The position numbers and the translations under genes were made by a program. A DNA stretch of 64,000 nucleotides from the NCBI GenBank assembly GCA_910589415.1, contig OU342638.1, forward strand, positions 32,275,579-32,339,578, given 5' to 3'. This DNA is from Malachius bipustulatus. Its lineage: Eukaryota > Arthropoda > Insecta > Coleoptera > Melyridae. The notes below the pieces were generated by a model. That model ran no database searches. It saw only the letters and a list, made by a program, of their open reading frames with translations, and had not been told where the DNA came from. Each line of letters starts with the position of its first letter. The stretch's first letter is position 1. Below, piece by piece: positions 24,304-33,969 of this stretch.

Positions 24304-25860
24304 ATGAACATCGTTATTAAGTACCATTACCAGTACCACCGGCACCATCGCCACGACCAATCAAAACTGTTCCGGGTAATAATGACGAACATAAAAAACG
24401 AAATTAGACGACGACTGAGTCTCGGCAACGTCAAGGATTTTCAACACATACCAGGACCGAAGAGTTTACCTATCATCGGAACGCTCCATCAATACCTCCC
24501 GTTTTTCGGCCGTTACAAATTCGACGCCCTCCACAAGAACGGCCTGGAGAAATACAAAAGATACGGGCCGATAGTGCGAGAAGAAATAGTGAAAGGAGTG
24601 AACATAGTTTGGTTGTTCAAACCGGAAGACATAGAGCAACTCTTCCGCACCGAGGGGAAGTACCCGGAAAGGAGGAGTCATCTCGCCTTGGAAAAATACC
24701 GCCTGGATAGGCCTCTCGTTTATAAATCGGGCGGGCTGTTGCCGTCGAACGGGGAGACTTGGCATCAGATGCGCACCGCCTTCCAGAAAGGACTGAGCAG
24801 TCCGGCCGCGGTCGCCGGATTCATCCCGGATTCCGACGAAATAATCCGGGAGTTTACCCAAATATTAGGAGCTGGATCTAAAAAAGACTTGATTGAGCAC
24901 GATTGCCTCCCCATGCTCTCCAGATTGTTCCTCGAGCTGACCTGTCAGTCTCTCCTGGATACTCGATTGGATAGTTTCAGCGCCGACGAGATGAGACCGA
25001 CTTCCGATTCGTCCAGACTGATTAAAGCCGCTTTCGACACGAACGGGTCCATTCTGAAGACGGACAACGGGATGCAGTTGTGGCGGTTCTTCCCGACGCC
25101 CCTTTTCAGGAAACTGGAGAGGGCGCAGAGGGTGATGGAGGAGTTCGCCGTGGATAAGTTACAGTTGAAGGTGACGCTCTTCGACGATACCGCTCACCAG
25201 AAAACGCTCCTGGAGAGTTACCTCTCGTCGAAGGATCTGGATTTCAGGGACATTATAGGGATCATGTGTGATTTTTTACTGGCCGGGATCGATACCTCGA
25301 CTTACACGACGAGTTTCGTGCTGTATCATCTGGCGAAGAATCCGCGAGTTCAGGACGATTTATTCGAGGAAGCTTGTAGACTGCTGCCGAGCAGACACTC
25401 ACCGATGACGAAATCGATCTTGAGTGAAGCCAAATTCGCGAAAGCCGTACTTAAGGAATCGTTGAGACTGAGACCGATCTCGGTGGGTGTGGGGAGGATT
25501 TTAACGGACGATCAAGTTTTCTCCGGTTACCGCGTGCCTAAGAAGACGATAATCGTGACGCAGAATCAGATCTCCTGCAGATTGGAAGAGTATTTCACCA
25601 GACCGGACGAGTTCCTGCCGGAGAGATGGTTGAAGGATAATTGCTTGTATAAGAAGATCCATCCTTATCTGGTTCTGCCGTTTGGACACGGGAGCAGATC
25701 TTGCATCGCTAGAAGACTGGCCGAGCAGAATATGTTGATTTTGATGTTGAGGATCGCGAGAGAGTTCAGATTGGAATGGAGAGGGGAAGAACTGGACACG
25801 AAGTCTTTGTTAATTAACACGCCAGATGGACCAATTGCTTTGGAATTTTTGAAACGATGA
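24304..25860 (+). CDS. dib: CYP302A1 (disembodied-type) mitochondrial P450, ecdysteroid 22-hydroxylase
   Basis: A mitochondrial class P450 of the ecdysteroid (Halloween) pathway. Known family members hydroxylate C22 of the ketotriol in the prothoracic gland. The first ATG at 24304 gives 518 residues; a second in-frame ATG at 24382 gives 492 and is also possible, and both leave a basic N-terminus suited to mitochondrial import. Visible motifs are the PGP hinge (residues 50-52), the dib-type IVREEIVKGVNIVWLF and RRSHLALEKYR segments, I-helix AGIDTST (327-333), K-helix ESLR (385-388), PERW (439-442) and heme loop FGHGSRSCIA with Cys467. The ARRLAEQ that follows is typical of mitochondrial CYPs. 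All catalytic motifs are intact. The gene has no intron and sits on the same strand inside the first SVWC intron. Codon positions are GC-richer than the flanks. The assignment to CYP302A1 rests on recognising the family sequence and would be settled by phylogeny. Confidence 0.9.
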   Translation: MNIVIKYHYQYHRHHRHDQSKLFRVIMTNIKNEIRRRLSLGNVKDFQHIPGPKSLPIIGTLHQYLPFFGRYKFDALHKNGLEKYKRYGPIVREEIVKGVNIVWLFKPEDIEQLFRTEGKYPERRSHLALEKYRLDRPLVYKSGGLLPSNGETWHQMRTAFQKGLSSPAAVAGFIPDSDEIIREFTQILGAGSKKDLIEHDCLPMLSRLFLELTCQSLLDTRLDSFSADEMRPTSDSSRLIKAAFDTNGSILKTDNGMQLWRFFPTPLFRKLERAQRVMEEFAVDKLQLKVTLFDDTAHQKTLLESYLSSKDLDFRDIIGIMCDFLLAGIDTSTYTTSFVLYHLAKNPRVQDDLFEEACRLLPSRHSPMTKSILSEAKFAKAVLKESLRLRPISVGVGRILTDDQVFSGYRVPKKTIIVTQNQISCRLEEYFTRPDEFLPERWLKDNCLYKKIHPYLVLPFGHGSRSCIARRLAEQNMLILMLRIAREFRLEWRGEELDTKSLLINTPDGPIALEFLKR

Positions 25861-26078
25861 TGGTGCCTTATTTGATGTGATGAATTTATTTTTTCGATAT
25901 GTATTTACCATTTCTTAGGTACTTGCCTTTTTTGTATTATTAGTAATTTAAGGGATACAAATTTGTATTATTATTGTGAAAAAAATGATCTTATATGACA
26001 CGTGTTATAAAATGAAGTAACTTTTTATGAGAGTATAATAAGACAAAATCTGTATAATTTTCTTACAGTAATAGAAGA

Positions 26079-26084
26079 AATAAA
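26079..26084 (+). terminator. Polyadenylation signal of CYP302A1
   Basis: AATAAA lies about 220 nt after the stop codon, followed by a T-rich stretch. Confidence 0.6.
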
Positions 26085-26269
26085 TATTTAATTTTTTTAG
26101 TCCTTTTTGATTTCAAACGCTCTACAAATTCAAAAACTTTTCAAAAAAAAAAAAATTTTTTTAAATAATATATTTTTTTGCATAAACTCCTTTCTGGGGA
26201 CGTGGTTGTCTTAAAACTAGCCCTATAAGCCTTTCATCAGACGAAGATGTAAAGTAATATTGAACAATA

Positions 26270-27320
26270 AGTCGTATAAGCGTCGAATGAAAATTCAAGC
26301 GTAACAGCTCTAAAATTCAAATTTTGCAAATTCTAGTCATATCCTTTTATGCGAAATCCCGTTAGAGCCAAAATTCAATTTTTGGAAGGTCCGATGAGCT
26401 CTAAAATTCAATTTTTGCAAAGTCCGGTCGTCTCTTTTTTTGCAAAATCCGGTTGGATCCAGAATTAAATTTTTTACAAGGTCCGGTTAGCTCGAAAATT
26501 TGATTTTTGCAAAGTAAGGTCAACTCGTTTTTTTTTTACAAAATCCGGTCAGCTCGTTTTTTTTGCAGGTCCGATTGGACAAGGTCCGGTTGGATCCAAA
26601 ATTCAATTTTTTTGCAAGGTCTGGTCAGCTCATTTTTGCAAAATCCGGTTAAATCCAAAAATAATTTTTTTGTAAGGTCCTGTGAGCTGTAAAATTAAAT
26701 TTTTGCAAAGCACGGTCAGTTCTAAAATTCAATTTTTGCAAAATACAGTCAAATCATTTTTTGCAAAATCCCGTTAGAGCCAAAATTCAATTTTTGCAAG
26801 GTCCGGTCAGCTTTAAAATTCAATGGTTGCAAATGCTAATCAGTTCATTTTTGGCGAGATCCTGTTAGAGCCAAAATTCAATTCTCGCAAGGTCCGATCA
26901 GCTGTAAAATTCAATTTTTGCAAATTCTAATCAGCTCATTTTTTGCGAAATCCCTTAAATTCCGTTAGAGCCAAAATTCAATTTTAGATGGTCCGATTCA
27001 TCTCTAAAATTCAATTTTCGTAAATTCCAGTCAGCTCATTTTTTGCAAAATCCCGTTAGATCCAAAATTCAATTTTTACAAGGTCCGATCAGCTCGAAAA
27101 TTCGATTTTTGCAAAATTCGAATTTGCGGAATCCGGTCAGCTCGTTTTTTTTTGCAAGTCCGGTTGGACAAGGTACGGTTAGATCCAAAATTAAATTTTT
27201 TGCTAGGTCCGGTCAGCTCTAAAATTCAATTTTATCAAAGTCCGGTCAGTTTGATTTTTTGGAAGATCCGGTCAGCTCTAAAATTTGCTTCTTGCAAAAT
27301 ATGGTAAGATTGATTGTTTT
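26270..27320 (+). repeat. Short-period tandem array I (about 60-70 bp)
   Basis: Many copies of AAAATTCAATTTTTGCAA joined to GGTCCGGTCAGCTC or to ATCCCGTTAGAGCC. The CCGTTAGAGCCAAAATTCAA version recurs near 26358, 26771, 26867, 26959 and, in related form, 27053. It lies between the nested P450 and SVWC exon 2. The 61-codon frame at 26507-26692 is a repeat artefact. Confidence 0.85.
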
Positions 27321-28363
27321 TGGCAAGTCTGTTTTGACTGGCTAAAAAAAGCTCGGTTTTTCGATCCGACAAAATTTTGCAAAAAAAAATAATATTTCGA
27401 GCTCTCCGGATCTTGTCAAAATCTTACCAAAACAAGGAACAAAAATAGACTTGGCGCACAAAAAATTGACATTCAAAAACAAAAAAATTGATTTTTTATT
27501 TAGGAGAATACGTGAAGTGGCACTTCACTGACTTTATATGAAAATTCGCCACTGGTTTTACCTGATTCTCGTTATAAAATCAATTAGTTCGCTCTATAAT
27601 CGAGTTTAAATCGTTCAAATTTTTCTGCGCATGCGTAAAGCAAATTAAACGCATGCTGATAAGTCATGTTGACGCAGCATCGGAAATGTTAATTCTGACA
27701 ATTGAATTTAAAATGCTCGTGAACGAAGTCGTGGTCCTAATCCAGTTATACATTAAAATGAGCTGGCGCCATAAATGTATAGTAGATTGATCGATTGACA
27801 GTTGACAGAGTGTTTCGAAAAAATCCTTATTTATTGAAATTATATTGTAAAATATTAATACATTCAAAATCTTTATCTCTCATAGATTTGAAATTCAATA
27901 CCAACTTTATAGGTCGAAAAAATACATAATTCATTATTCTTTTACTTATTTAGACGCTCTAATAACGCTGTATAAGAAACCATTGAGGTAGCCTAATATA
28001 GATTACTTATTGTTATGAATTTTCGCTCAATATTTATAAGTTCCCCAATTAAATTATTTTTAGACTACTATAATAGCAGAGAAGAGACGGTTCTCGTTAT
28101 ATTCAATTTACTACTTTTTCTTGAACCTTTTCATTTACAAAGTAGGTACCCGAGGCACCCGTTCCATCACCATAATTCCCCAGTCCGTTCAGTTGTCGTC
28201 GCGCTGAGACCGCGACTCAGCGCTCATCGCGTCCAAGGGGCTAATTCTGCACGTTCCGCTTCTTCCCCATTCCATAAAATTGCATCACCATCCACCAGTC
28301 CCAAAAATGTCACAACTTCCTGGTTACACGTTCGAAAATTAATGTTTTTTTTGTGATTTTCAG
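27321..28363 (+). other. End of SVWC intron 1
   Basis: A+T-rich to about 28130, then GC-richer (28140-28320). It ends in a T-rich tract and the acceptor TGATTTTCAG just before 28364. The + frame 28015-28356 has no recognisable domain and is not called. Confidence 0.45.
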
Positions 28364-29312
28364 ATTTCCCGGGAATGTGCTTCGCGAGCACCAAATGCGC
28401 TACAGTTGAACCTGGTCAGGCCTGGGACCTCTTCCCCTTCTGCGGCCGTTCATCCTGCGTCCTTTCCGAGGACAAACCTCCAGTGCTGCTCGAATTGGTC
28501 GAAGACTGCGGACCCCTGCCATTGGCCAACGACAAATGCAAGCTGGACGAAGGTAAGATGAATAAATGGCGGTCTAGGTAGACCACTTTTTCATTTTAAG
28601 CGCATGCGTGAATTTTTTGCAATCATTTTATTTGTAGATGCGCGTATTGTTACAAGAGCACAAAGTTCATGTATTGTTATAAGCCCTTTTAATTGAATTA
28701 GGGATTACAATAAATGATTCATTCAAACTAAATGTTCAAACTATAAAATGTTGGTTTCAAAATTTGTAATACCTCAGTATACTTTTTCTACGACTTCTGG
28801 TGTAAAATATGATTATTATTAGAAGTAGCTTCCTTTCACGTAGTAATTTATGAAGATCTTTATTCAGATTGTACGTTATTGTGGTGTTACAAAATTTATT
28901 TATTAAAAGGGGAGAAAAAAATTCATAAAAGGGAGAAAAAATCGTCCAGCGTGGGTAAAATTGCATGAAACAGAGTGCGTTGTAATCAAAATACCATAAA
29001 GAGAGAAATAGACTATAAAAATTATCTGGAGAGGTATATGGCAAAGTATGCCTAAATTCAATAAAGTTGTCTTCTTTTTATAATTTTTTCATAAACCCAG
29101 TGAAATAATTGTTCATTATTGGCGCTGTTTTTTTGAATTAATTATTAATACTAATTATATTATTTTTTTTTACAGAAAAGACCAACAAAACTGCACCATT
29201 CCCTCTGTGCTGTCCTCAATTCAAATGCGAAGATGGAGCGAAATTGGAATATCCCGAAATTCCGACAGTGGCGCCGGTGCCGGAAGAGCTGAGCACTACA
29301 GCTAAACCCTAG
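28364..29312 (+). CDS. Secreted single-domain von Willebrand factor C protein, exons 2-3
   Basis: Exons 28364-28552 and 29176-29312, separated by a 623-nt intron (donor GTAAGA, acceptor TTTTTACAG), both in phase 1. They encode the SVWC domain: PGMCFASTKC, PGQAW, FCGRSSC, LVEDCGPLP, DKCK, FPLCCPQFKC. A Pro/Glu/Thr-rich tail follows, ending TTAKP. The family occurs in arthropods as small secreted proteins, some induced by infection or nutrition (Vago-like); the role here is unknown. The domain has nine cysteines, where the family norm is eight; the extra one is in TKC. The domain is about 95 residues, as expected. Without exon 1 there is no signal peptide or ATG, which is why the exon at 14004 was joined. 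Confidence 0.85.
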
Positions 29313-29468
29313 ACACGCAACCAGTAATACTCGGACGAGTTTTGAAATAGTCTAAATCAATACTATTATTGTGTAAATTGTAATTTTTCCCCGGATCAAG
29401 TGTTTTTGTACATTTTCCGTTCTTAGTTTAGAGTGTTCCATAATGTGATACAACAGAGTGTAATCAAT

Positions 29469-29474
29469 AATAAA
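29469..29474 (+). terminator. Polyadenylation signal of the SVWC gene
   Basis: AATAAA is 157 nt after the stop codon, followed by a T-rich region. Confidence 0.65.
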
Positions 29475-29831
29475 TTATTTTCTGATAGGCTTATTTTGTA
29501 ACTTTTCTGGATGAAAAATTGTTTTTTTTTTATTTTCAATAGAAATTATTTATTAATTTAGCGAGTTGTTTTTTTTTAACCCTCAATATCTTAACCAAAA
29601 AATTCAGGTCTGTCCTGTGGGCAAACATAAAAATTTTCTCGGTCTCCTGGAGTTTTTTTTTGTAAAACGCTTCCTTCTCTGGAACTTTCTGAAAACCGCA
29701 GTTATCTGACTTATTTTTAAAACTCAGAATTTATATACATTTTCTTTCATTTTAATACCATTTATTTATTTTACAAAAACTATAATAGTACAACTATTTT
29801 TCGAAGCAGTACTTAATTCAAATTATCTGTG

Positions 29832-30352
29832 TCACTCGCTTATATTAGATAGTTGCTCCAATAACGTAGTGTCGTATCCTGGTCCATGTCTTGCCGCCTG
29901 GATTGACTCCCGACGGCGAGCCAATTCAAGTGCAACGGAAGCACCTACTTCGTCAGGAGTAGTCTTGTAAGGTGGATAATGTCCAATTTGATCATCATAA
30001 TAATTGTAGACCGGTAATGAATTTACTGGAAAACTGAAACATGACGGTCCATATCCATACTGATGGCCTGGAGGAAAATACGGCAAAGGTGGGGAAGGTC
30101 TCCAACTATATCTTGGCGGGAGCATCATATCAAATACTGAGAGGGGCTGATTCCATTCTGGGTAATAGTTATAGTATAACGATGGATCATTTACCCAATA
30201 TGGGAATGGAATTGCTGAATAATTATTTATTGAAATTAATTATTTATCTTCATTATTTGCGTACTAAAAACGTGCTTACCTTCATAATAGTAACAATCAT
30301 AACTATTGATGAGAGACGCCAAAATGATACACACGAACAATGAAAGATTCAT
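29832..30352 (-). CDS. Small secreted Tyr/Pro-rich protein, function unknown
   Basis: Two exons on the reverse strand. Exon 1, 30352-30280, has the start codon at 30352 and ends in phase 1 before GTAAGC. Exon 2, 30214-29832, follows the acceptor TTATTCAG. The intron is 65 nt. The product is 151 residues with a signal peptide (LSLFVCIILASLINS core) followed by DCYYYEAIPFPYWVND. The middle is rich in Tyr, Pro and Trp (YYNYYPEWNQP, then PPLPYFPPGHQYGYGP). The C-terminal part looks helical (ASVALELARRRESIQAARHG) and ends LLEQLSNISE. I recognise no family. Aromatic and proline-rich composition is common in cuticle, silk or egg-shell proteins, but no diagnostic motif such as the Rebers-Riddiford consensus is present. 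It converges tail to tail with the SVWC gene. Confidence 0.7.
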
Positions 30353-30430
30353 CTTTTTTTGTGAAATCTTGGACTGGAATTTTACCGAATTCACTTTTAT
30401 TTTGCGCGTTAAATTGCAGCGGCTAGCGGG

Positions 30431-30436
30431 CTTATA
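30431..30436 (-). promoter_or_regulatory. TATA box of the small secreted protein gene
   Basis: TATAAG on the reverse strand, about 80 nt upstream of the start codon. It is framed by a short inverted GGGCTT/AAGCCC pair. Confidence 0.5.
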
Positions 30437-30779
30437 TTTTATTTTCGCAATAAAAAGCCCGTAAACTTTATCTTTATTGGTTCAATAAAACAGTTTTGGA
30501 TTGATTTGGAAATATATTGGTAATAGCTGTGAAATGCATTTTTTCATAACCATTTTTTGTTTCCTACGTATTTTTCGTATTATCTCCTTTATTGCTGGGT
30601 TATTAAGTTTTATTAATTAATAAAAAACGAAATTTTAATAAATATAATGTAACAAAAAAATTCAAATCAAAGATTGTTTCATTAAAATAAAATATAAATA
30701 TTCTTAATGTAGAGGGGGGTGTTGAAAAACGCGTGGAAAAAAATGAACGACACACCCAATACTCTCAGCATAAAAAAAA

Positions 30780-31080
30780 TGCATCTGCTTTCAATGGACG
30801 CTATGAGTGATGACGTCAGGGGGCGGGGAAAAGGGCTAGAGTTCCAAATAAACAAGCATTTGACTGTAAACTTTCGATTAAAGTAAAAGCGGAATTTTTA
30901 GTGATAAAAATAAAACTACCGACAGGCGGCTCGAGCTCGACGGAAACCTAAAATATGATTTAGTTCAATTCAATTGATGACGATCGCACGTCATACGTCA
31001 TATTTATTTATTTGGAGCCATTTACACTTAGCCCCGCCCAGTGACGTCACACTGACGGCGTCCATTTTGTTCTGGCTACT
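30780..31080. repeat. Dispersed repeat, copy 1 (inverted partner at 62.6-63.1 kb)
   Basis: The segment AAAATAAAACTACCGACAGG...GAGCTCGACGGAAACCTAAA and its surroundings reappear in inverse orientation near 62870-62950 in the first intron of astacin 2. Both copies also share GTTCCAAATAAACAA. This copy carries two CRE-like TGACGTCA octamers, at 30811 and 31042. No open frame or terminal repeat was found, so the class is unknown. Confidence 0.7.
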
Positions 31081-32458
31081 CTATTTTTCTGGATAAATTC
31101 CCCTAAGACAACTTCAAATTCTAATGTCTCTCTTACCTAAATCAAAATTATCAAATTTAAAAATAAAACGATATTTTAAGACATATGGCACACAAGCCAT
31201 GTGTTAAAATGTTGGTTAAACACAGTTAAAGTAATTTTGAAATCACATAAAAAATAGAGGTGGGAAAAAATAACCAATTGGCAACATTGGCACCAAATGA
31301 TTTTGCACTTTTTTTGTCTGTGGTTTTTGGTTTAGTTATTGGTTTTTGAATGACAGTTCTAATATTGTCACCACAATTTGACCTATTAGTTTGACATGGG
31401 ACATGGACCAATGTGTGTCATAAATACTCTTATTATTAGGTAATTTATCATGATACAACTATTAAGGAACCTGCATTACCGACACTGACGCTTACTAGGG
31501 TAGTGCATTCTAATTCGCACAAAAGTTGGGAATATCAAATTCAACTTCAAAAACGTCAGATTTTCTATAAACGTATAATTAACTCTCTAAAAATTAACAT
31601 AATTTGTTATTTAGTCCGCGTATTTTCTAGAAATGGTAAACTTTTTGCTGCGTTAGAGGATGTTTTAACAATAAAAAGGGCTTTCTACTTGTTCGCGTTG
31701 CCTAAAAGGTAATATCTGTTACTGGGATTTTTTGGAGAAAAAAGCTGGGCACTAGTACTGGAAAAAGTACGACCTTATATACCTTACCTACTCGTAAACA
31801 ATTCGAGTACTAATACTCCGAAAATGTACTCGTAAGTATTTAGGTAGGTATGTGTTGTGAGTTGTGACTGTTCTGGGCGAAATACCTAGTATTATTAATT
31901 AAAATACAATAAATATTACTACTGTGTAGTAGGTACTTTCCTTTTGTAATCATTTTTAGTAAATTTGCTGCACAGCGTTCGTTTATCGTTTGATAGGATC
32001 GTTTGATGTGGTTAACAAATTGACAGAGTTATTTGTATTGCGCATGCTCACCACAAGCACTCCGCAGCCGCAGGTAGACTTCCAAATTAAGTCGGGGTAC
32101 ATGGTGTTGGTGTATGAATTTTACTGCTCCAGTTTTTACTTTGAGTCACTGGTTTCACTCTCTTGACTTCTTATTTCCGAACGTATTTTGGATGAAAAGA
32201 GCAGAAAGTGTCAACTCCAAGACTCCAACTCAACAGAGTATGCAAGCTCAAACTGAACGCACCTCTACTATACCAAAATTTCAACTGTCAACTGTCAACG
32301 TCCAAAGTGCCTAATGTCAAATATAATCATTTATTAACCAAAAATGTTTTGTTTATTGTTTATTGTTTTCGTTTTGTGGTTTTGTCTGTGAGGTGAGGTC
32401 CAATAAATAATTTGAGTGATTATTTAAATTTAAAATATTTAAAATAACGACGAACATA
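31081..32458. other. Intergenic region upstream of the zinc finger gene
   Basis: Mostly A+T-rich. At about 31464-31500 there is a one-sided copy of the foldback element (AAGGAACCTGCATTACCGAC and onward) lacking its right arm. TACTCGTAA-like segments cluster near 31790-31840. The final 150 bp probably form the 5' leader of the zinc finger gene. Confidence 0.5.
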
Positions 32459-33916
32459 ATGAGTTCAGAGGAAACGTACTATCGTACTCAGCATCAAGAA
32501 GATACAATGAAAACTGAAAAAGCAGAAGGTAAAGAATTAGATTACTCATTGTCTTTACTCTCCTCCAATATGAAGAGTGAAAATGAACAAGATCAAATTT
32601 GCCAGAAATATCCCCGTCGTGATAGTGATGACAATGCTTGTCTTTCACTCCGCATCAAAAAGGAACCAGAAGATTCACAATTAGGCTTGCAAATTCCTGT
32701 AGAAAATTTGGCGGTAAAGGAAGAAATTGACATCGAAGAATATAAGCCAGGATGGGCATTGTACAAGGAGCCTAACGTAGGAACGATAAACATGCCAAAC
32801 TGCTCTTCAGGAAGTAACATTGAAGAACAGACGAAGTATCATTGTGCTCATTGCCCTTTCAAAACAAACTGGAGAGGTAATTACATCCTGCATTATAATC
32901 GTAAACACAATCAATCTACGGAAGTGTATAAATGCAAGGAATGCGCTTATGAAAGTAAAATTAAATCCAACCTTGTTCAACATTTTAAAGGCAAACATTC
33001 ACTAGAAGTAAAAGTGCACAAATGTCTGGAATGTTCATATGAAACCAGATTTAAGAGTGGTTTGACTCAACATTGTATAATTAAACATTATAAAGAAGCT
33101 GCAGTGTTTCAGTGTGAGAAATGTTCGTATAAAACGAGATATAAATGTGATTTGAGCAGGCATTATAAACGTAAACATTCAAAAAAAGGTAAAATGTACA
33201 AATGTGCTGAGTGCTCGTATGAAACAAGTTATAAAGGTGATTTGAGCATCCATTATAAACGTAAACATTCTAAAAATGCAAAAATTTACAAATGTGAGGA
33301 GTGTTCTTTTGAAACAAGATATAAATATGTTTCCGTCCAACATTATAAAATGAAACACACAAAAGATGCAGAAGTGTACAAATGTCAGGAATGTTCTCAT
33401 GAAACGAGATGTAAAGGCAGTTTGACCAAACATTATAAATATAAACATTCAAGAGACGCAACAATGCACAAATGTGAGGAATGTTCTTATGAATCAAAAT
33501 ATAAAGGCGCTTTCACTCAACATTGTAAACTTCAACATGCTAAAGAAACTTCAGTGTACAAATGTCAGGAATGCTCGTTTGAAACAAGAGGGGAAATTTA
33601 TCTGATCAAACATTATAAACGTAGACATGCAGAAGAAGCTGAATTGTACAAATGTCAAGAATGTTCGTATGAAGCTAGGAGGAAAGATCTTTTGACTCGA
33701 CATTATAAACGTCAACATACTGAAGAAGTAATGTACAAATGTCAGGACTGTTCATATGAAACAAGGAGTAAAGATCATTTTACCAAACATTATAAGTGCA
33801 AACATTCAAAAGATGCTGCAGTGTATAGATGTCAAGAATGTTCTTATGAAGCAAGGATAAAAGATTATTTGACTCGCCATTATGTACGTAAACATTCAAA
33901 AGAAAGTAGGAAGTAA
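32459..33916 (+). CDS. C2H2 zinc finger protein with 12 fingers
   Basis: A single-exon gene of 485 residues, probably a nuclear DNA-binding protein. Residues 1-126 are acidic and unstructured, with SUMO-acceptor-like motifs (RIKKEPED near 62-69 and AVKEEID near 81-87). From residue 127 to the end there are 12 tandem fingers of the form C-x2-C-x12-H-x4-H spaced about 30 residues (90 bp) apart, most starting YKCQECSYET and containing an HYKRKH-type histidine pair. All 24 Cys and 24 His appear intact. The linkers are not TGEKP but KEAEV-like, so the fingers may bind less cooperatively or contact RNA or protein. The fingers are similar enough at DNA level to have arisen by recent tandem duplication. 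Targets cannot be inferred. AATAAA follows at 33963. Confidence 0.9.
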   Translation: MSSEETYYRTQHQEDTMKTEKAEGKELDYSLSLLSSNMKSENEQDQICQKYPRRDSDDNACLSLRIKKEPEDSQLGLQIPVENLAVKEEIDIEEYKPGWALYKEPNVGTINMPNCSSGSNIEEQTKYHCAHCPFKTNWRGNYILHYNRKHNQSTEVYKCKECAYESKIKSNLVQHFKGKHSLEVKVHKCLECSYETRFKSGLTQHCIIKHYKEAAVFQCEKCSYKTRYKCDLSRHYKRKHSKKGKMYKCAECSYETSYKGDLSIHYKRKHSKNAKIYKCEECSFETRYKYVSVQHYKMKHTKDAEVYKCQECSHETRCKGSLTKHYKYKHSRDATMHKCEECSYESKYKGAFTQHCKLQHAKETSVYKCQECSFETRGEIYLIKHYKRRHAEEAELYKCQECSYEARRKDLLTRHYKRQHTEEVMYKCQDCSYETRSKDHFTKHYKCKHSKDAAVYRCQECSYEARIKDYLTRHYVRKHSKESRK

Positions 33917-33962
33917 GCTGAATTAAGCAGATTTGAAAAATTCTATATCAAATTATCGATTA

Positions 33963-33968
33963 AATAAA
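33963..33968 (+). terminator. Polyadenylation signal of the zinc finger gene
   Basis: AATAAA is 47 nt after the stop codon, overlapping further AATAAA-like repeats. Confidence 0.55.
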
Positions 33969-33969
33969 T

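Noticed and set aside
24466..24861. 131-codon reverse frame inside CYP302A1
   Set aside because: Antisense shadow of a strongly coding exon; no domain and no start context.
26143..26155. A13 tract as proof that CYP302A1 is a retrocopy
   Set aside because: It lies about 60 bp beyond the AATAAA, too far for a direct tail, and no target duplication was found. Homopolymers of this length are common in the window.
30811..31049. Two TGACGTCA octamers as a CREB-regulated promoter
   Set aside because: No gene start is adjacent, the same octamer occurs elsewhere in non-genic sequence (near 9573 and 17652), and this copy lies inside a dispersed repeat.
33179..33497. Reverse-strand frames of 75-89 codons
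   Set aside because: They are antisense shadows of the repeated zinc fingers, periodic because the fingers are periodic.
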